Assembly: GCA_963697455.1 (NCBI GenBank) | Contig: CAVOOI010000007.1 | Location: 62,001 to 126,000, forward strand | Length of the DNA stretch: 64,000 nucleotides | Source of the DNA: JAFEDN01 sp963697455 | GTDB lineage: Bacteria; Pseudomonadota; Gammaproteobacteria; Coxiellales; Coxiellaceae | Direction of reading: 5' to 3' | In this document: positions 55,785-64,000 of the stretch, piece after piece | How the letters are laid out: the number at the start of each line of letters is the position of its first letter | How positions within the stretch are numbered: the first letter of the stretch is position 1 | The notes under the pieces: model-generated | Told to the model about the DNA's origin: nothing | Seen by the model: the letters and a program-made list of their open reading frames with translations, nothing else | Database searches by the model: none | Made by a program: the position numbers and the translations under genes

Positions 55785-55872
55785 CGTCATTGCGAGCGTT
55801 AGCGAAGCAACCCAGTTCTCACTTCGAACAACGCTCTGGTACTGGGTTGCTTCGCTAACGCTCGCAATGACG
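55785..55872. repeat. Perfect 32-bp inverted repeat (REP-like)
   Basis: Arms 55785-55816 (CGTCATTGCGAGCGTTAGCG...) and 55841-55872 are exact complements around a 24-bp loop. The CATTGCGAGCG-type sequence is common in REP-like intergenic repeats. It fills the kdsB-mmsA gap and may act as a transcript-stabilising or terminating hairpin. Confidence 0.85.
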
Positions 55873-55899
55873 AAGAGATATTCAACATGGAGTATAAAC

Positions 55900-57387
55900 A
55901 TGCCTTACTCAGTCCCTCATTATATTAACGGTCAGCTAGTTCAAACCAACAATGCTGGTCAACAGGAAATATTTAATCCCGCAATTGGCGAAATGATAGG
56001 CGTGGTTAATTTTGCCACCGGGCAGGAAGTCAATCGTGCGGTGACCGCCGCGGCAACCGCATTTCCGAGCTGGGCCGCCACCCCGCCTGCACGCCGCGCG
56101 AAAGTATTATTTAAATTTAAAGAATTATTAGAACAACAGATTGATGAATTAGCCGCCATCGTCACTCGCGAACATGGCAAAATCTTAGAAGACGCCAGAG
56201 GCTCAGTATTACGCGCAATTGAATTAGTCGAGTATTTTTGCGGAATCCCTAGTTTACTTAAAGGCGAATATTCAGAAAATGTCAGCGCGGAAATAGACAG
56301 CTACACCATCCGTCAACCGTTAGGAGTGTGCGTAGGGGTCAGCCCATTTAATTTTCCAGTCATGGTCCCGGTGTGGATGATGATTCCTGCTATTGCTTGC
56401 GGCAATACTTTTATTTTAAAACCTTCGGAAAAAGATCCTTCGGCGCCGGTAAAATTATTAGAATTATTAAAATTAGCGGGCCTGCCCGATGGCGTCGCCA
56501 ACCTTATCCAAGGAGATAAAACCGCGGTAGAGCAGCTGATTACTCACCCGCAGGTGGTGGCGGTAAGTTGTGTGGGTTCAACCCCAGTAGCGGAATCCAT
56601 TTATCGCACTGCAATCAGTCACGGCAAACGCGCTCATACGTTTGGCGGCGCGAAAAATCATGGTATCGTCATGCCTGATGCTGATTTAGATCTCACCGCC
56701 AAAGCGATTGCCGGGGCTGCTTATGGAGCGGCAGGGGAGCGCTGTATGGCTATTTCAGCCGTGGCCGCGGTCACTGACAGCGTGGCCGACGAGTTGGTGC
56801 AGCGGTTACGCGCAGAAATTGCTGGCATTACCATCGGTTCAGGCATGGATCCTAAATCGCAGATGGGGCCTTTAGTGACCCGCCAACATTGTCAACGCGT
56901 ACTTGAATACGTTGATTTAGGCGTAAAAGAAGGTGCTGAACTAGCCGTGGATGGCCGTGGTACAAAAGTGCCGGGACATCCGCAAGGTTTTTTTCTGGGG
57001 CCCAGTTTGTTTGACCGGGTTTCTCCACAAATGCGGATTTACCGGGAGGAAATTTTTGGTCCGGTGCTGGTGATTCTTCGCACCCAAGATTTTTCTAGCG
57101 CTTTACAATTAGTGAACGAACATGAGTATGGTAACGGAGTAGCGATCTTTACCCGCGACGGCGCCACCGCCCGCAATTTTGCGGCGAAAGTGCAGGTTGG
57201 AATGGTCGGTATCAATGTGCCAATTCCAGTTCCCGCTGCTTTTCATAGTTTTGGTGGCTGGAAACGCTCCTGGTTTGGCGACACCCACATGCATTCCGAA
57301 AGCATTGCTTTCTACACGCAATCCAAAAATGTCATGGTGCGTTGGCCAAGCCAATCCGGCGGAATCGATCATTACTCTCGTGTGTAA
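55900..57387 (+). CDS. mmsA: Methylmalonate-semialdehyde dehydrogenase (CoA-acylating)
   Basis: The ATG at 55900 has GGAG seven bases upstream. The 495-residue aldehyde dehydrogenase of the MmsA type converts methylmalonate semialdehyde to propionyl-CoA in valine breakdown. Motifs: GVCVGVSPFNFPVMVPVWMM, FVGSTPVAE-like SCVGSTPVAESIYR, GAKNHGIVMPDADLDL, the catalytic Cys in GAAGERCMAISAV and EIFGPVLVI. mmsB follows, so valine degradation is the likely role. Confidence 0.94.
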   Translation: MPYSVPHYINGQLVQTNNAGQQEIFNPAIGEMIGVVNFATGQEVNRAVTAAATAFPSWAATPPARRAKVLFKFKELLEQQIDELAAIVTREHGKILEDARGSVLRAIELVEYFCGIPSLLKGEYSENVSAEIDSYTIRQPLGVCVGVSPFNFPVMVPVWMMIPAIACGNTFILKPSEKDPSAPVKLLELLKLAGLPDGVANLIQGDKTAVEQLITHPQVVAVSCVGSTPVAESIYRTAISHGKRAHTFGGAKNHGIVMPDADLDLTAKAIAGAAYGAAGERCMAISAVAAVTDSVADELVQRLRAEIAGITIGSGMDPKSQMGPLVTRQHCQRVLEYVDLGVKEGAELAVDGRGTKVPGHPQGFFLGPSLFDRVSPQMRIYREEIFGPVLVILRTQDFSSALQLVNEHEYGNGVAIFTRDGATARNFAAKVQVGMVGINVPIPVPAAFHSFGGWKRSWFGDTHMHSESIAFYTQSKNVMVRWPSQSGGIDHYSRV

Positions 57388-57496
57388 GCAGTTCTCGCTA
57401 AAGCGAGAACTGCTTCCTGGTGGTTTGTATGCTGCATCCCAGCTAAGCTGGGACGCAGCAATGAAAGGGGAGATCGCTCCGCTCTTCTCCCCTTTC
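57388..57496. repeat. Three consecutive hairpins between mmsA and mmsB
   Basis: Directly after the mmsA stop: a perfect 26-base palindrome (57388-57413, GCAGTTCTCGCT twofold), a second hairpin with one mismatch (57431-57459, GCTGCATCCCAGCT/AGCTGGGACGCAGC), and a third (57463-57496, GAAAGGGGAG/CTCCCCTTTC). No T-runs follow. They may tune mRNA stability between the two genes. Confidence 0.8.
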
Positions 57497-57548
57497 GAAC
57501 CCCATCAGGAAGGGTATTTTCTACGAAAATGAAAGGATAATAAATAAA

Positions 57549-58445
57549 ATGACTAAAATTGCTTTTATTGGCCTAGGCAAAATGGGTGCGCCGATGGCGC
57601 TGAATTTATTAAAACATGGACATCAGGTTAAGGTATTTGATATTAATTCAGCCGTTATCGAGCGTTGTCTACAGCATGGAGCGATTCCTGCGCGTTCTCC
57701 CCTTGATGCGGTAAAAGATGCAGAGATAGTTTGGACTATGCTCCAGACTGGCGAACAAGTTCGGAAAATTTGCTTAGATGATGACGGTATTTTTGGTCAT
57801 TTAAAACCAGGAACGTTATACATTGATAGTTCTTCAATTGATATTGAATCCACGCGTTTCCTCCATCAACAAGCGGAACAACGGCAAATTGCTATGTTGG
57901 ACGCTCCCGTTTCGGGAGGCGTTAAAGGCGCAGCGGAAGCAACCCTCACCATCATGGCAGGCGGTAAGCCCACGGATTTTGAGCGCGGCAAAGCCTTATT
58001 GCAATGCGTGGGAAAATTTGTATTTCACGCGGGTGCTCCAGGAAACGGGCAGGCCGCAAAAATTTGTAATAATTTAATTTTAGGAATTTCCATGATCGCG
58101 GTGAGCGAAGGTTTTTCCCTGGCGGAAAAATTAGGCTTAGATCCAAAAACATTCTTCGAGATTAGTTCGCATGCTTCGGGTGAGTGTTGGGCGATGACTC
58201 GCTATAATCCAGTTCCCGGGGTATTAGAAAATGTTCCCGCAAATAATCAATATCAACCTGGATTTACCGCAGCGATGATGCTGAAAGATTTAAAACTCAG
58301 TCAAAATGCCGCTGAAACTGCCGGTATGCAAACAGAATTAGCCGCAAAAGCCACCGAACTTTATCAGCGTTTTGTTGAAAGCGGCCAAGCTAATTTAGAT
58401 TTTTCCGCGATCATTAAGATGATAGCTGGTCTTGATTCACAGTGA
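57549..58445 (+). CDS. mmsB: 3-hydroxyisobutyrate dehydrogenase
   Basis: The 298-residue NAD enzyme oxidises 3-hydroxyisobutyrate to methylmalonate semialdehyde, the step before MmsA. Motifs: IAFIGLGKMGAPMALNLLKH, the substrate motif LDAPVSGGVKGAAEATLTIM, and GNGQAAKICNNLILG with the catalytic lysine. AAAGGA precedes the ATG. Its 3' end overlaps the convergent rmuC gene by 32 bp. Confidence 0.95.
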   Translation: MTKIAFIGLGKMGAPMALNLLKHGHQVKVFDINSAVIERCLQHGAIPARSPLDAVKDAEIVWTMLQTGEQVRKICLDDDGIFGHLKPGTLYIDSSSIDIESTRFLHQQAEQRQIAMLDAPVSGGVKGAAEATLTIMAGGKPTDFERGKALLQCVGKFVFHAGAPGNGQAAKICNNLILGISMIAVSEGFSLAEKLGLDPKTFFEISSHASGECWAMTRYNPVPGVLENVPANNQYQPGFTAAMMLKDLKLSQNAAETAGMQTELAAKATELYQRFVESGQANLDFSAIIKMIAGLDSQ

Positions 58446-59649
58446 CGGTTTCGCTCAATTCCTGCAATTCCACTTTTTCAATTTTACTAAACCGGCTGGT
58501 AATTTTTTTCGAAGATTGATGCACCTGTTCAACGTCCTGCTGGGCTTGTTGAATATGTTTGGCTAAATGATTCATGCGTTCTTCAAACCGAGAAAAATCT
58601 TTACCCAGCGCAGAGAGATGCTGTTGAATTAAATGCACTTGTTTACGAGTGGCGGCATCGTTTAATACCGCGCGGGCTGTAGTGAGTACGGCCATCATCG
58701 TAGTAGGCGAAACCAGCCAGACTTTATGGCGATGCGCCAGTTCAACTAATTCAGGATAATGCGCATGAATTTCCGCGAAAATAGCTTCCGCAGGAATAAA
58801 CATCACTGCACCTTCCGCGGTTTCGGGCGGCAAAATGTATTTTTCCGCGATATCTTCAATATGCTTGCGAATATCCAACCGAAAACGTTGTTCTGCTTGA
58901 CGTTTTTCCAGGTCCGGCAGGCCCGTCACCAGCATGTGTTGGTAACTCTCTAATGGAAATTTAGAATCGATCGCGATATTTCCGGAAGGGGCGGGGAGTA
59001 TTAATAAGCAGTCTACGCGTTTACCATTGCTTAAAGTATGTTGCAATGAGAAGTGGGTTTCAGGAATAACGTTACGAATTAAAGTCGTGAGCTGAACTTC
59101 CCCGAATGCGCCGCGCGAGCGTTTATCGACGAGAATTTCTTGGAGATTGACCACACTGCTGGAAAGCTCGGTAATTTTTTTCTGTGCTTCATCAATGATG
59201 GTTAAACGTTTCATGACATCAGAAAAAGTAGCCGTGGTTTTTTCAAAACCGCTGGCGAGCTGGCGATCAACTTCACCACTGATTTCTTGCAAGCGCTGCC
59301 TAACTTCTTTGGTGAGCTCCTCCATGCGCTTTCCTAAATGATCAGAGTACTGATTTAAAGTCAGCGTGATTTGTCCGCGCACCTCTCCCAGTGCTTTTTG
59401 TAAGCTATCCTGGATAACCGTTAGACTGTTAATCTGATGCTGATCAAAACGCTGGCGTTGTTCGTATTGTTCTTTTTCCTGAGTTTTAAGCAGCTGCTGA
59501 ATTTCCTGGCGTTGCAAATGCATATGCTGAAGATGTTCTTGAGTGGAAACTTGTTGTTGATTGAATCGTTTCCAGTGAGTTTGCAAATAAAATCCCAGGA
59601 CTACGATAGCCGCAGTAGGTAGAAGAGCGCTTAGGAGTAAATAAAACAT
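58414..59649 (-). CDS. rmuC: RmuC-family DNA recombination protein
   Basis: The 411-residue protein has an N-terminal membrane helix (LLLSALLPTAAIVVLGFYLQ), a long coiled coil (about 30-190), then the RmuC nuclease-like domain: RGAFGEVQLTTLIRNVIPE, IAIDSKFPLESYQ and VMFIPAEAIFAEI. RmuC limits inversions at short inverted repeats, of which this window has many. Convergent with mmsB. Confidence 0.93.
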   Translation of the reverse strand: MFYLLLSALLPTAAIVVLGFYLQTHWKRFNQQQVSTQEHLQHMHLQRQEIQQLLKTQEKEQYEQRQRFDQHQINSLTVIQDSLQKALGEVRGQITLTLNQYSDHLGKRMEELTKEVRQRLQEISGEVDRQLASGFEKTTATFSDVMKRLTIIDEAQKKITELSSSVVNLQEILVDKRSRGAFGEVQLTTLIRNVIPETHFSLQHTLSNGKRVDCLLILPAPSGNIAIDSKFPLESYQHMLVTGLPDLEKRQAEQRFRLDIRKHIEDIAEKYILPPETAEGAVMFIPAEAIFAEIHAHYPELVELAHRHKVWLVSPTTMMAVLTTARAVLNDAATRKQVHLIQQHLSALGKDFSRFEERMNHLAKHIQQAQQDVEQVHQSSKKITSRFSKIEKVELQELSETVTVNQDQLSS

Positions 59650-59733
59650 ACCGCATCATATCATGTGGGATGAGGGATCGAAACCAGGAAACAATTCGCG
59701 CGTAGCGGGAATTGCTGTGCTATATTAAATAAC

Positions 59734-60222
59734 ATGACTAAACCAAATCAAAAAATTTATACTTTAACCAAGCTACTGGCCATTTTAGCCTTAGCGGGGG
59801 CGTTAACAGCGTGCCAAGCTGTAGAAAACCGTTATAGCCCGACTGCCATGAAAGAATCTTTTACGCATAAAAATACCTCCGTTAAATACAGTAATAAAGT
59901 TTTGATGGTGGGAGCGTCCCGCGAACAAGTTATTAAGGTGTTTGGCGCGCCTAACGGTAGCGATGCTATGACCGGGGGGGCCGTCGAAGATGTTTATATC
60001 TTTACCCCGGATGGTTACAAGTACGTAAGCCCTTCACCCCGAGCGCGCAACGTTGCCTTGGGAATAGTCACCCTGGGTACCTCGGTGGCCGTTCACCAGT
60101 CATTACTGGCTTATCAACGCAGTAACCTAACGATTTACCATGTCTATTACAACTCTGCATTAAAAATCGTGCGCGTCACCAAACAATCGGCTGCCGCATT
60201 TAAAAATCCAGCTAAACCTTAG
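59734..60222 (+). CDS. Lipoprotein with BamE/SmpA-like motif
   Basis: The 162-residue protein has a lipoprotein signal: basic start, hydrophobic LLAILALAGALTAC with a lipobox LTAC at Cys27. The segment ASREQVIKVFGAPN resembles the first helix and turn of BamE/SmpA domains. Near the end a hydrophobic stretch (VALGIVTLGTSVAV) could be a second membrane contact. Function unknown. Confidence 0.7.
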   Translation: MTKPNQKIYTLTKLLAILALAGALTACQAVENRYSPTAMKESFTHKNTSVKYSNKVLMVGASREQVIKVFGAPNGSDAMTGGAVEDVYIFTPDGYKYVSPSPRARNVALGIVTLGTSVAVHQSLLAYQRSNLTIYHVYYNSALKIVRVTKQSAAAFKNPAKP

Positions 60223-60245
60223 CAGGTTGTGATATAGTATTTCCC

Positions 60246-60881
60246 ATGTTTGATTTTTTACACCACATTGATATTGTCCAGTTGACAAAAACCATCGGTT
60301 ATATTGGCCTTACTGCCATTATTTTATGCGAGACCGGGTTATTTCTCGGTTTCTTTTTGCCCGGGGACAGCTTACTGTTTGCAGCAGGATTGCTGGCCTC
60401 GCAACAAATTTTCAATATTTTTATTTTGTTACCTTTGCTAATCCTAGCCGCGATAGCGGGTTATGCGGTGGCCTATTGGTTTGGTGATAAAATTGGTCAT
60501 TGGTTATTAAAGCGGAATGATAACTTTTGGTTCAAAAAAAGTTACTTGACCAGCGCCCATGAGTTTTATGAAAAACATGGCGGACAAGCCTTAATTATTG
60601 GGCGGCTAGTGCCGGTTGTGCGCACTTTCCTACCCATTGTGGCCGGAATGGCTAAAATGACTCATCGCCGCTTTACCGTATTTAATATCATCGGAGCCTT
60701 AATATGGTGCGGAGGCATTACCCTTTTAGGATATTATTTAGGCACTGTCATCCCGAATATTGATGTTTACCTTTTACCGCTGATCTTAGCTATTATCGTC
60801 ATCTCAATTTTGCCGGCAGTCATTCATTTATTGCGAGCGAAATACTGTTCAAGGCGCCGCAAGCCGAACGGTCCCGTTTAG
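60246..60881 (+). CDS. DedA-family membrane protein
   Basis: The 211-residue inner-membrane protein shows the DedA signature: CETGLFLGFFLPGDSLLFAA, YWFGDKIGHWLLKR, FYEKHGGQALIIGRLVPVVR with conserved GR-P-R, and FLPIVAGMAKMTHRRF. Such proteins are thought to flip lipid carriers. Its 3' end overlaps birA by 33 bp, convergently. Confidence 0.93.
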   Translation: MFDFLHHIDIVQLTKTIGYIGLTAIILCETGLFLGFFLPGDSLLFAAGLLASQQIFNIFILLPLLILAAIAGYAVAYWFGDKIGHWLLKRNDNFWFKKSYLTSAHEFYEKHGGQALIIGRLVPVVRTFLPIVAGMAKMTHRRFTVFNIIGALIWCGGITLLGYYLGTVIPNIDVYLLPLILAIIVISILPAVIHLLRAKYCSRRRKPNGPV

Positions 60882-61661
60882 GCAGGTATGCTGCTTTTGC
60901 TGAGCATCCCGTAATAATAATTCCCCATGGGCGGAGATACCGCACATCACCCCTGTTAAAGTTTGCTGCGGAGAGGTAACGGTGATCCGTTTATTATATA
61001 AATAATCAAACTTTCGCCATTCGGCTTGAAAGGGTTCCAAACCTTGTTCAGAAAATTGGGTCACCGCCAGCAAACATTCATTCAGCAACATTCCTGCAAA
61101 ACGGTTGCGAGCGATGGGTTGTCTTAAAATTTGATAAAGGCTGGTATAAGGTTGATTGATTACCGCCGCTTGCTCGTCGGTCAAATAAAGATTAACGCCG
61201 ATACCGATCACCACCTTACAACTGTCTTGGTTTCCTGGCGCTATCTCAACCAGAATGCCTACCAGCTTTTGACCCTGATAGTAAACATCATTTGGCCATT
61301 TTACCTGCAGATCCTCGTCCACTCCGTACTGGCGGAGGGTTCGCGCGGTGGCAATGCCCATAGTTAAACTGAGTCCCATGATTTGACTAAGAGGTTTATG
61401 GAACTGCCAGAGCAAGGAAAAGTAAATCTGCCCCCCATTCGGAGAATGCCATTGCTTACCACGCTGGCCCTTTCCGGCGGTTTGTTGTTCCGCAAAACAG
61501 GCGATAGTTTGTCTACTCTGCGCTAAACTTAACAAGTAATTATTGGTTGAGTCGATAGATTCAAGAATGACTAGTTCATCCAGCCTGGCTGCGGTGTCTG
61601 GTTGTAATTGTTTGAGTATAGCCTCTTTTTCAAGGAGCTCAATATTCATATCTTTGTTCAT
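60849..61661 (-). CDS. birA: Biotin-protein ligase lacking the DNA-binding domain
   Basis: The 270-residue enzyme attaches biotin to acetyl-CoA carboxylase. Motifs: LESIDSTNNYLL, AGKGQRGKQWHSPNGGQIYF, VKWPNDVYYQGQKLVGILVE and VIGIGVNL. It begins at the position where E. coli BirA's central domain starts (LLEKEAIL), so the N-terminal winged helix is absent and it should not be a repressor. Its start region overlaps the 5' flank of typA, transcribed the other way. Confidence 0.94.
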   Translation of the reverse strand: MNKDMNIELLEKEAILKQLQPDTAARLDELVILESIDSTNNYLLSLAQSRQTIACFAEQQTAGKGQRGKQWHSPNGGQIYFSLLWQFHKPLSQIMGLSLTMGIATARTLRQYGVDEDLQVKWPNDVYYQGQKLVGILVEIAPGNQDSCKVVIGIGVNLYLTDEQAAVINQPYTSLYQILRQPIARNRFAGMLLNECLLAVTQFSEQGLEPFQAEWRKFDYLYNKRITVTSPQQTLTGVMCGISAHGELLLRDAQQKQHTCLNGTVRLAAP

Positions 61662-61709
61662 ATTGGTTATTTGTGCTACAATAGAGTTTTGATTTTTAAT
61701 AGGTTAACA

Positions 61710-63521
61710 ATGTCAGCTAAAATTCGCAATGTTGCAATTATCGCCCACGTCGATCATGGTAAAACTACTTTAGTCGATCAACTGCTTAGACAATCTGGTA
61801 CTTTGGGAGACCGAAGCGTGCTGGTCGAGCGAGTCATGGACTCCAATGATTTAGAAAAAGAACGCGGCATCACCATCTTAGCGAAAAATACCGCTATATC
61901 CTGGCGTGGTGTGCGCATCAACATCGTTGACACCCCTGGGCATGCTGACTTTGGCGGTGAAGTAGAACGAATTTTATCTATGGTGGATTCGGTGCTATTG
62001 CTGGTCGATGCTGTCGACGGCCCCATGCCGCAAACCCGTTTCGTTACCCAAAAAGCATTTTCCTGGGGACTAAAACCCATCGTAGTCGTGAACAAAGTTG
62101 ACCGCCCCGGCGCGAGACCTAACTGGGTAGTCGACCAGGTATTCGACTTATTCGTCCGTTTAGGGGCGAGTGACGAACAATTAGATTTCCCGGTTATTTT
62201 TGCTTCCGCATTACAAGGTTATGCTATGCGTGATTTGGATAAACCGGAAACCGACATGAATGTTTTATTGGATATGATTTTGGAAACCGTTCCTCCACCC
62301 AAAGTGGATGTCAATGGCCCATTCCAAATGCAGATCAGCGCCCTGGATTATTCCAGTTACGTCGGCGCTATCGGCATTGGCCGGATTTCCCGCGGCAAAA
62401 TTAAAACTAATACGCCGGTAGTGATCGTTGACGACCAAGGCAAAACTCGTTCAGGCCGGGTGCTGCAGGTTTTGGGATTTATGGGCTTAAAACGTGAAGA
62501 AGTGCCTTCCGCGGAAGCCGGAGATATCATTGCGATTACCGGTATTACCAATATTCATATCTCTGATACCTTATGTGATCCAGCTAAAATCGAAGCTTTG
62601 CCGGTCTTGGTGGTGGATGAACCCACGGTTAGCATGACTTTCCAGGTAAATGACTCACCGTTTGCCGGTAGAGAAGGTAAATTTGTAACTAGCCGGCAAA
62701 TTAGTGACCGGTTAGACCGCGAGTTAATTTCTAACGTGGCTTTACGGGTAGCTCCCGGAACTGATTCCGACCAATTTATCGTTTCAGGTCGAGGGGAATT
62801 GCATTTAGGTATTTTAATTGAAAATATGCGCCGGGAAGGTTACGAATTGGCCGTGTCCAGGCCTGCTGTTATCACCAAGATAGTCGATGGCGAAGAAAAA
62901 GAGCCTTATGAGCAATTGGTGGTAGACGTCGAAGAAACCCATCAGGGCACGATCATGCAACACCTTGCCGAACGCCGCGGTCAAGTTCAAGACATGATGC
63001 CGGATGGTAAAGGGCGGGTGCGTTTAACTTATATGATTCCTACCCGCGGTTTAATCGGTTTCCACGCGCAGTTTTTGATGATGACTTCCGGTTCCGGGGT
63101 GATGTATCACGTATTCGATCATTACGGTCCGATAGTGACTGTCGCGATTCAGCACCGCAATCGAGGCGTATTGATCGCTAACGGCCTGGGCAAAGCCACT
63201 GGTTTTTCCTTGTTTAATCTTCAGGAACGCGGTCAATTATTTATTGGCCCGCAAGTAGAAGTTTACGAAGGCATGGTTATTGGCATCCACTCCCGTGAAA
63301 ATGACTTGGTGGTTAATCCTACCAAGGCGAAACAGCTTACCAACATCCGCGCGGCAGGTTCTGATGAAAATATCATCCTGACTCCGCCAATCCGGCAGTC
63401 GTTGGAACAGGCGTTAGCCTTTATCAATGATGATGAGCTGGTGGAAATCACTCCCGTGAATATTCGTTTGCGTAAGAAGTATCTTAAAGAAAACGAACGC
63501 AAACGCGGTGGTAAAACTTAA
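61710..63521 (+). CDS. typA: GTP-binding translation factor TypA/BipA
   Basis: ATG 61710 (MSAKIRNVAIIAHVDHGKTT) gives 603 residues, the family norm; the longer upstream frame runs into birA. GTPase motifs: AHVDHGKTT, ERGITILAKN, VDTPGHADFGGE and VVNKVDRPGARP. The BipA C-terminal domain has MIPTRGLIGF and the FNLQERG/FIGPQVEVYEGM region. It binds ribosomes under stress and cold. Confidence 0.97.
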   Translation: MSAKIRNVAIIAHVDHGKTTLVDQLLRQSGTLGDRSVLVERVMDSNDLEKERGITILAKNTAISWRGVRINIVDTPGHADFGGEVERILSMVDSVLLLVDAVDGPMPQTRFVTQKAFSWGLKPIVVVNKVDRPGARPNWVVDQVFDLFVRLGASDEQLDFPVIFASALQGYAMRDLDKPETDMNVLLDMILETVPPPKVDVNGPFQMQISALDYSSYVGAIGIGRISRGKIKTNTPVVIVDDQGKTRSGRVLQVLGFMGLKREEVPSAEAGDIIAITGITNIHISDTLCDPAKIEALPVLVVDEPTVSMTFQVNDSPFAGREGKFVTSRQISDRLDRELISNVALRVAPGTDSDQFIVSGRGELHLGILIENMRREGYELAVSRPAVITKIVDGEEKEPYEQLVVDVEETHQGTIMQHLAERRGQVQDMMPDGKGRVRLTYMIPTRGLIGFHAQFLMMTSGSGVMYHVFDHYGPIVTVAIQHRNRGVLIANGLGKATGFSLFNLQERGQLFIGPQVEVYEGMVIGIHSRENDLVVNPTKAKQLTNIRAAGSDENIILTPPIRQSLEQALAFINDDELVEITPVNIRLRKKYLKENERKRGGKT

Positions 63522-63846
63522 AACAGCCCGCCAATGTTTTAAAAAACCGTCAAGACCTATTATTCCTTCCCCCTTCAAGGGGGAAGGCTTAGGATGGGGG
63601 TGGTTAACAATAAACCATCCCCACCCTAACCCTCCCCTTGGAAAGGGGAGGGAATAGTACTCTGGAGTCCTTCGAAGTTCTTGCCCAAATCCCATCAATA
63701 CCGCCTCCTGGCTCGCGCCTTGGCGGCAAGAAATATTGATTCAGCAAATGGGTTAATTAATTGGATTTTTCTGTCTTTTTTAATTTTTCATTAATAAATA
63801 CGGCATATCATATTTAAAATTATTTAATCCAAAAAAAGGGTAAACG
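63522..63846. repeat. Intergenic region with paired hairpins and MITE-end remnant
   Basis: 63561-63603 (CCTTCCCCCTTCAAGGGGGAAGG then TTAGGATGGGGGTGG) and 63615-63656 (CCATCCCCACCCTAACCC then CTCCCCTTGGAAAGGGGAG) are imperfect inverted relatives, an empty version of the 40.1-kb cassette. At about 63693-63740, ATCAATACCGCC ... GGCGGCAAGAAATATTGAT resembles shortened MITE ends. The rest is AT-rich; no gene seen. Confidence 0.7.
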
Positions 63847-64000
63847 ATGAAAAAGACAGAGGCTATGAATCAAGAGCTAATAGATTTAGCAACTAAAGTA
63901 GATAGAGAAAATTTTTTTGCAAAAACTAAACGCGAAGCTTTTGTGCCTCGAGCGTCACAGTTATTAATTGAAGCTGAGACTTCGAGCCAAGTGATCGAAA
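63847..64000 (+). CDS. Start of an unknown gene, cut by the window end
   Basis: ATG 63847 follows AAAAGGG at good spacing. The frame is open to the last base (51 codons): MKKTEAMNQELIDLATKVDR, then ENFFAKTKREAFVPRASQLL. Charged and helical, with no signal peptide. No family recognised from this fragment. Confidence 0.6.
   Translation, partial: MKKTEAMNQELIDLATKVDRENFFAKTKREAFVPRASQLLIEAETSSQVIE

Overview
The window looks like a chromosomal piece of a moderately AT-rich gammaproteobacterium, most likely Legionellales-like (Coxiella/Legionella/Berkiella relatives) and host-associated. The reasons are a thrS-infC-rpmI-rplT-pheS-pheT-ihfA-merR block of gammaproteobacterial type, a large 1609-residue NAD-glutamate dehydrogenase, a histone-H1-like basic repeat protein, and several proteins with eukaryotic-type domains (ankyrin, Sel1, U-box-like, kinase-like) of the kind these bacteria use as secreted effectors. 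The taxonomic call is inference from gene content only.

Layout. 1-3.2 kb: two tandem coiled-coil proteins sharing a C-terminal tail. 3.2-10.3 kb (minus): an addB-addA-like recombination pair followed by a 5'-nucleotidase. 10.3-11.3 kb: an RRM/glycine-rich RNA-binding protein with a terminator. 11.4-22.8 kb: a strikingly AT-rich biosynthetic-type cluster. Nine genes lie head to tail (2-oxoadipate-dioxygenase-like DUF1338, DapC-like aminotransferase, [2Fe-2S] ferredoxin, SDR, PaaA/C-like diiron protein, gentisate-dioxygenase-like bicupin, NDP-forming acyl-CoA synthetase alpha part, MFS, ATP-grasp ligase), facing a VOC protein, a LuxR-type regulator and a second MFS carrier. 22.9-31.5 kb: core genes (sensor kinase/response regulator, gdhB, DoxX-like, HIT, folE). 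31.5-40.1 kb: an accessory and decaying stretch with two toxin-antitoxin pairs, a kinase-like protein and a relic, a broken acetoacetyl-CoA synthetase, a broken histone-like gene and a broken recQ. 40.1-40.6 kb: a DUF559 nuclease gene sealed between perfect 46-bp inverted repeats.

40.8-47.1 kb: tRNA-Val(GAC) followed by two small islands. The 3' end of the tRNA is repeated at about 43.45 and 47.10 kb, so the islands look like tandem insertions at the tRNA, now without a visible integrase. They carry an ankyrin protein, a membrane protein with two U-box-like modules, a dead Phd/ParE relic and a Sel1-repeat protein. 47.1-54.5 kb: the thrS-to-merR operon and tRNA-Pro. 54.5-64 kb: trm112-like, kdsB, mmsA, mmsB, rmuC, a lipoprotein, dedA, birA, typA and the start of an unknown gene.

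A second theme is frame damage. Single-base indels, many in homopolymers, break thrS (many), infC, rpmI, rplT, pheS, pheT, recQ, the acetoacetyl-CoA synthetase, addA and the histone-like gene, while long genes such as gdhB, addB and typA are intact. Because several broken genes are normally essential, local consensus error is the first explanation; an intact second copy elsewhere is the alternative. Several repeat families are visible: a ~155-bp MITE-like element (7.5 and 54.5 kb), paired-hairpin elements (25.0, 40.1-40.6, 63.6 kb), and two perfect inverted repeats (22.8 and 55.8 kb).
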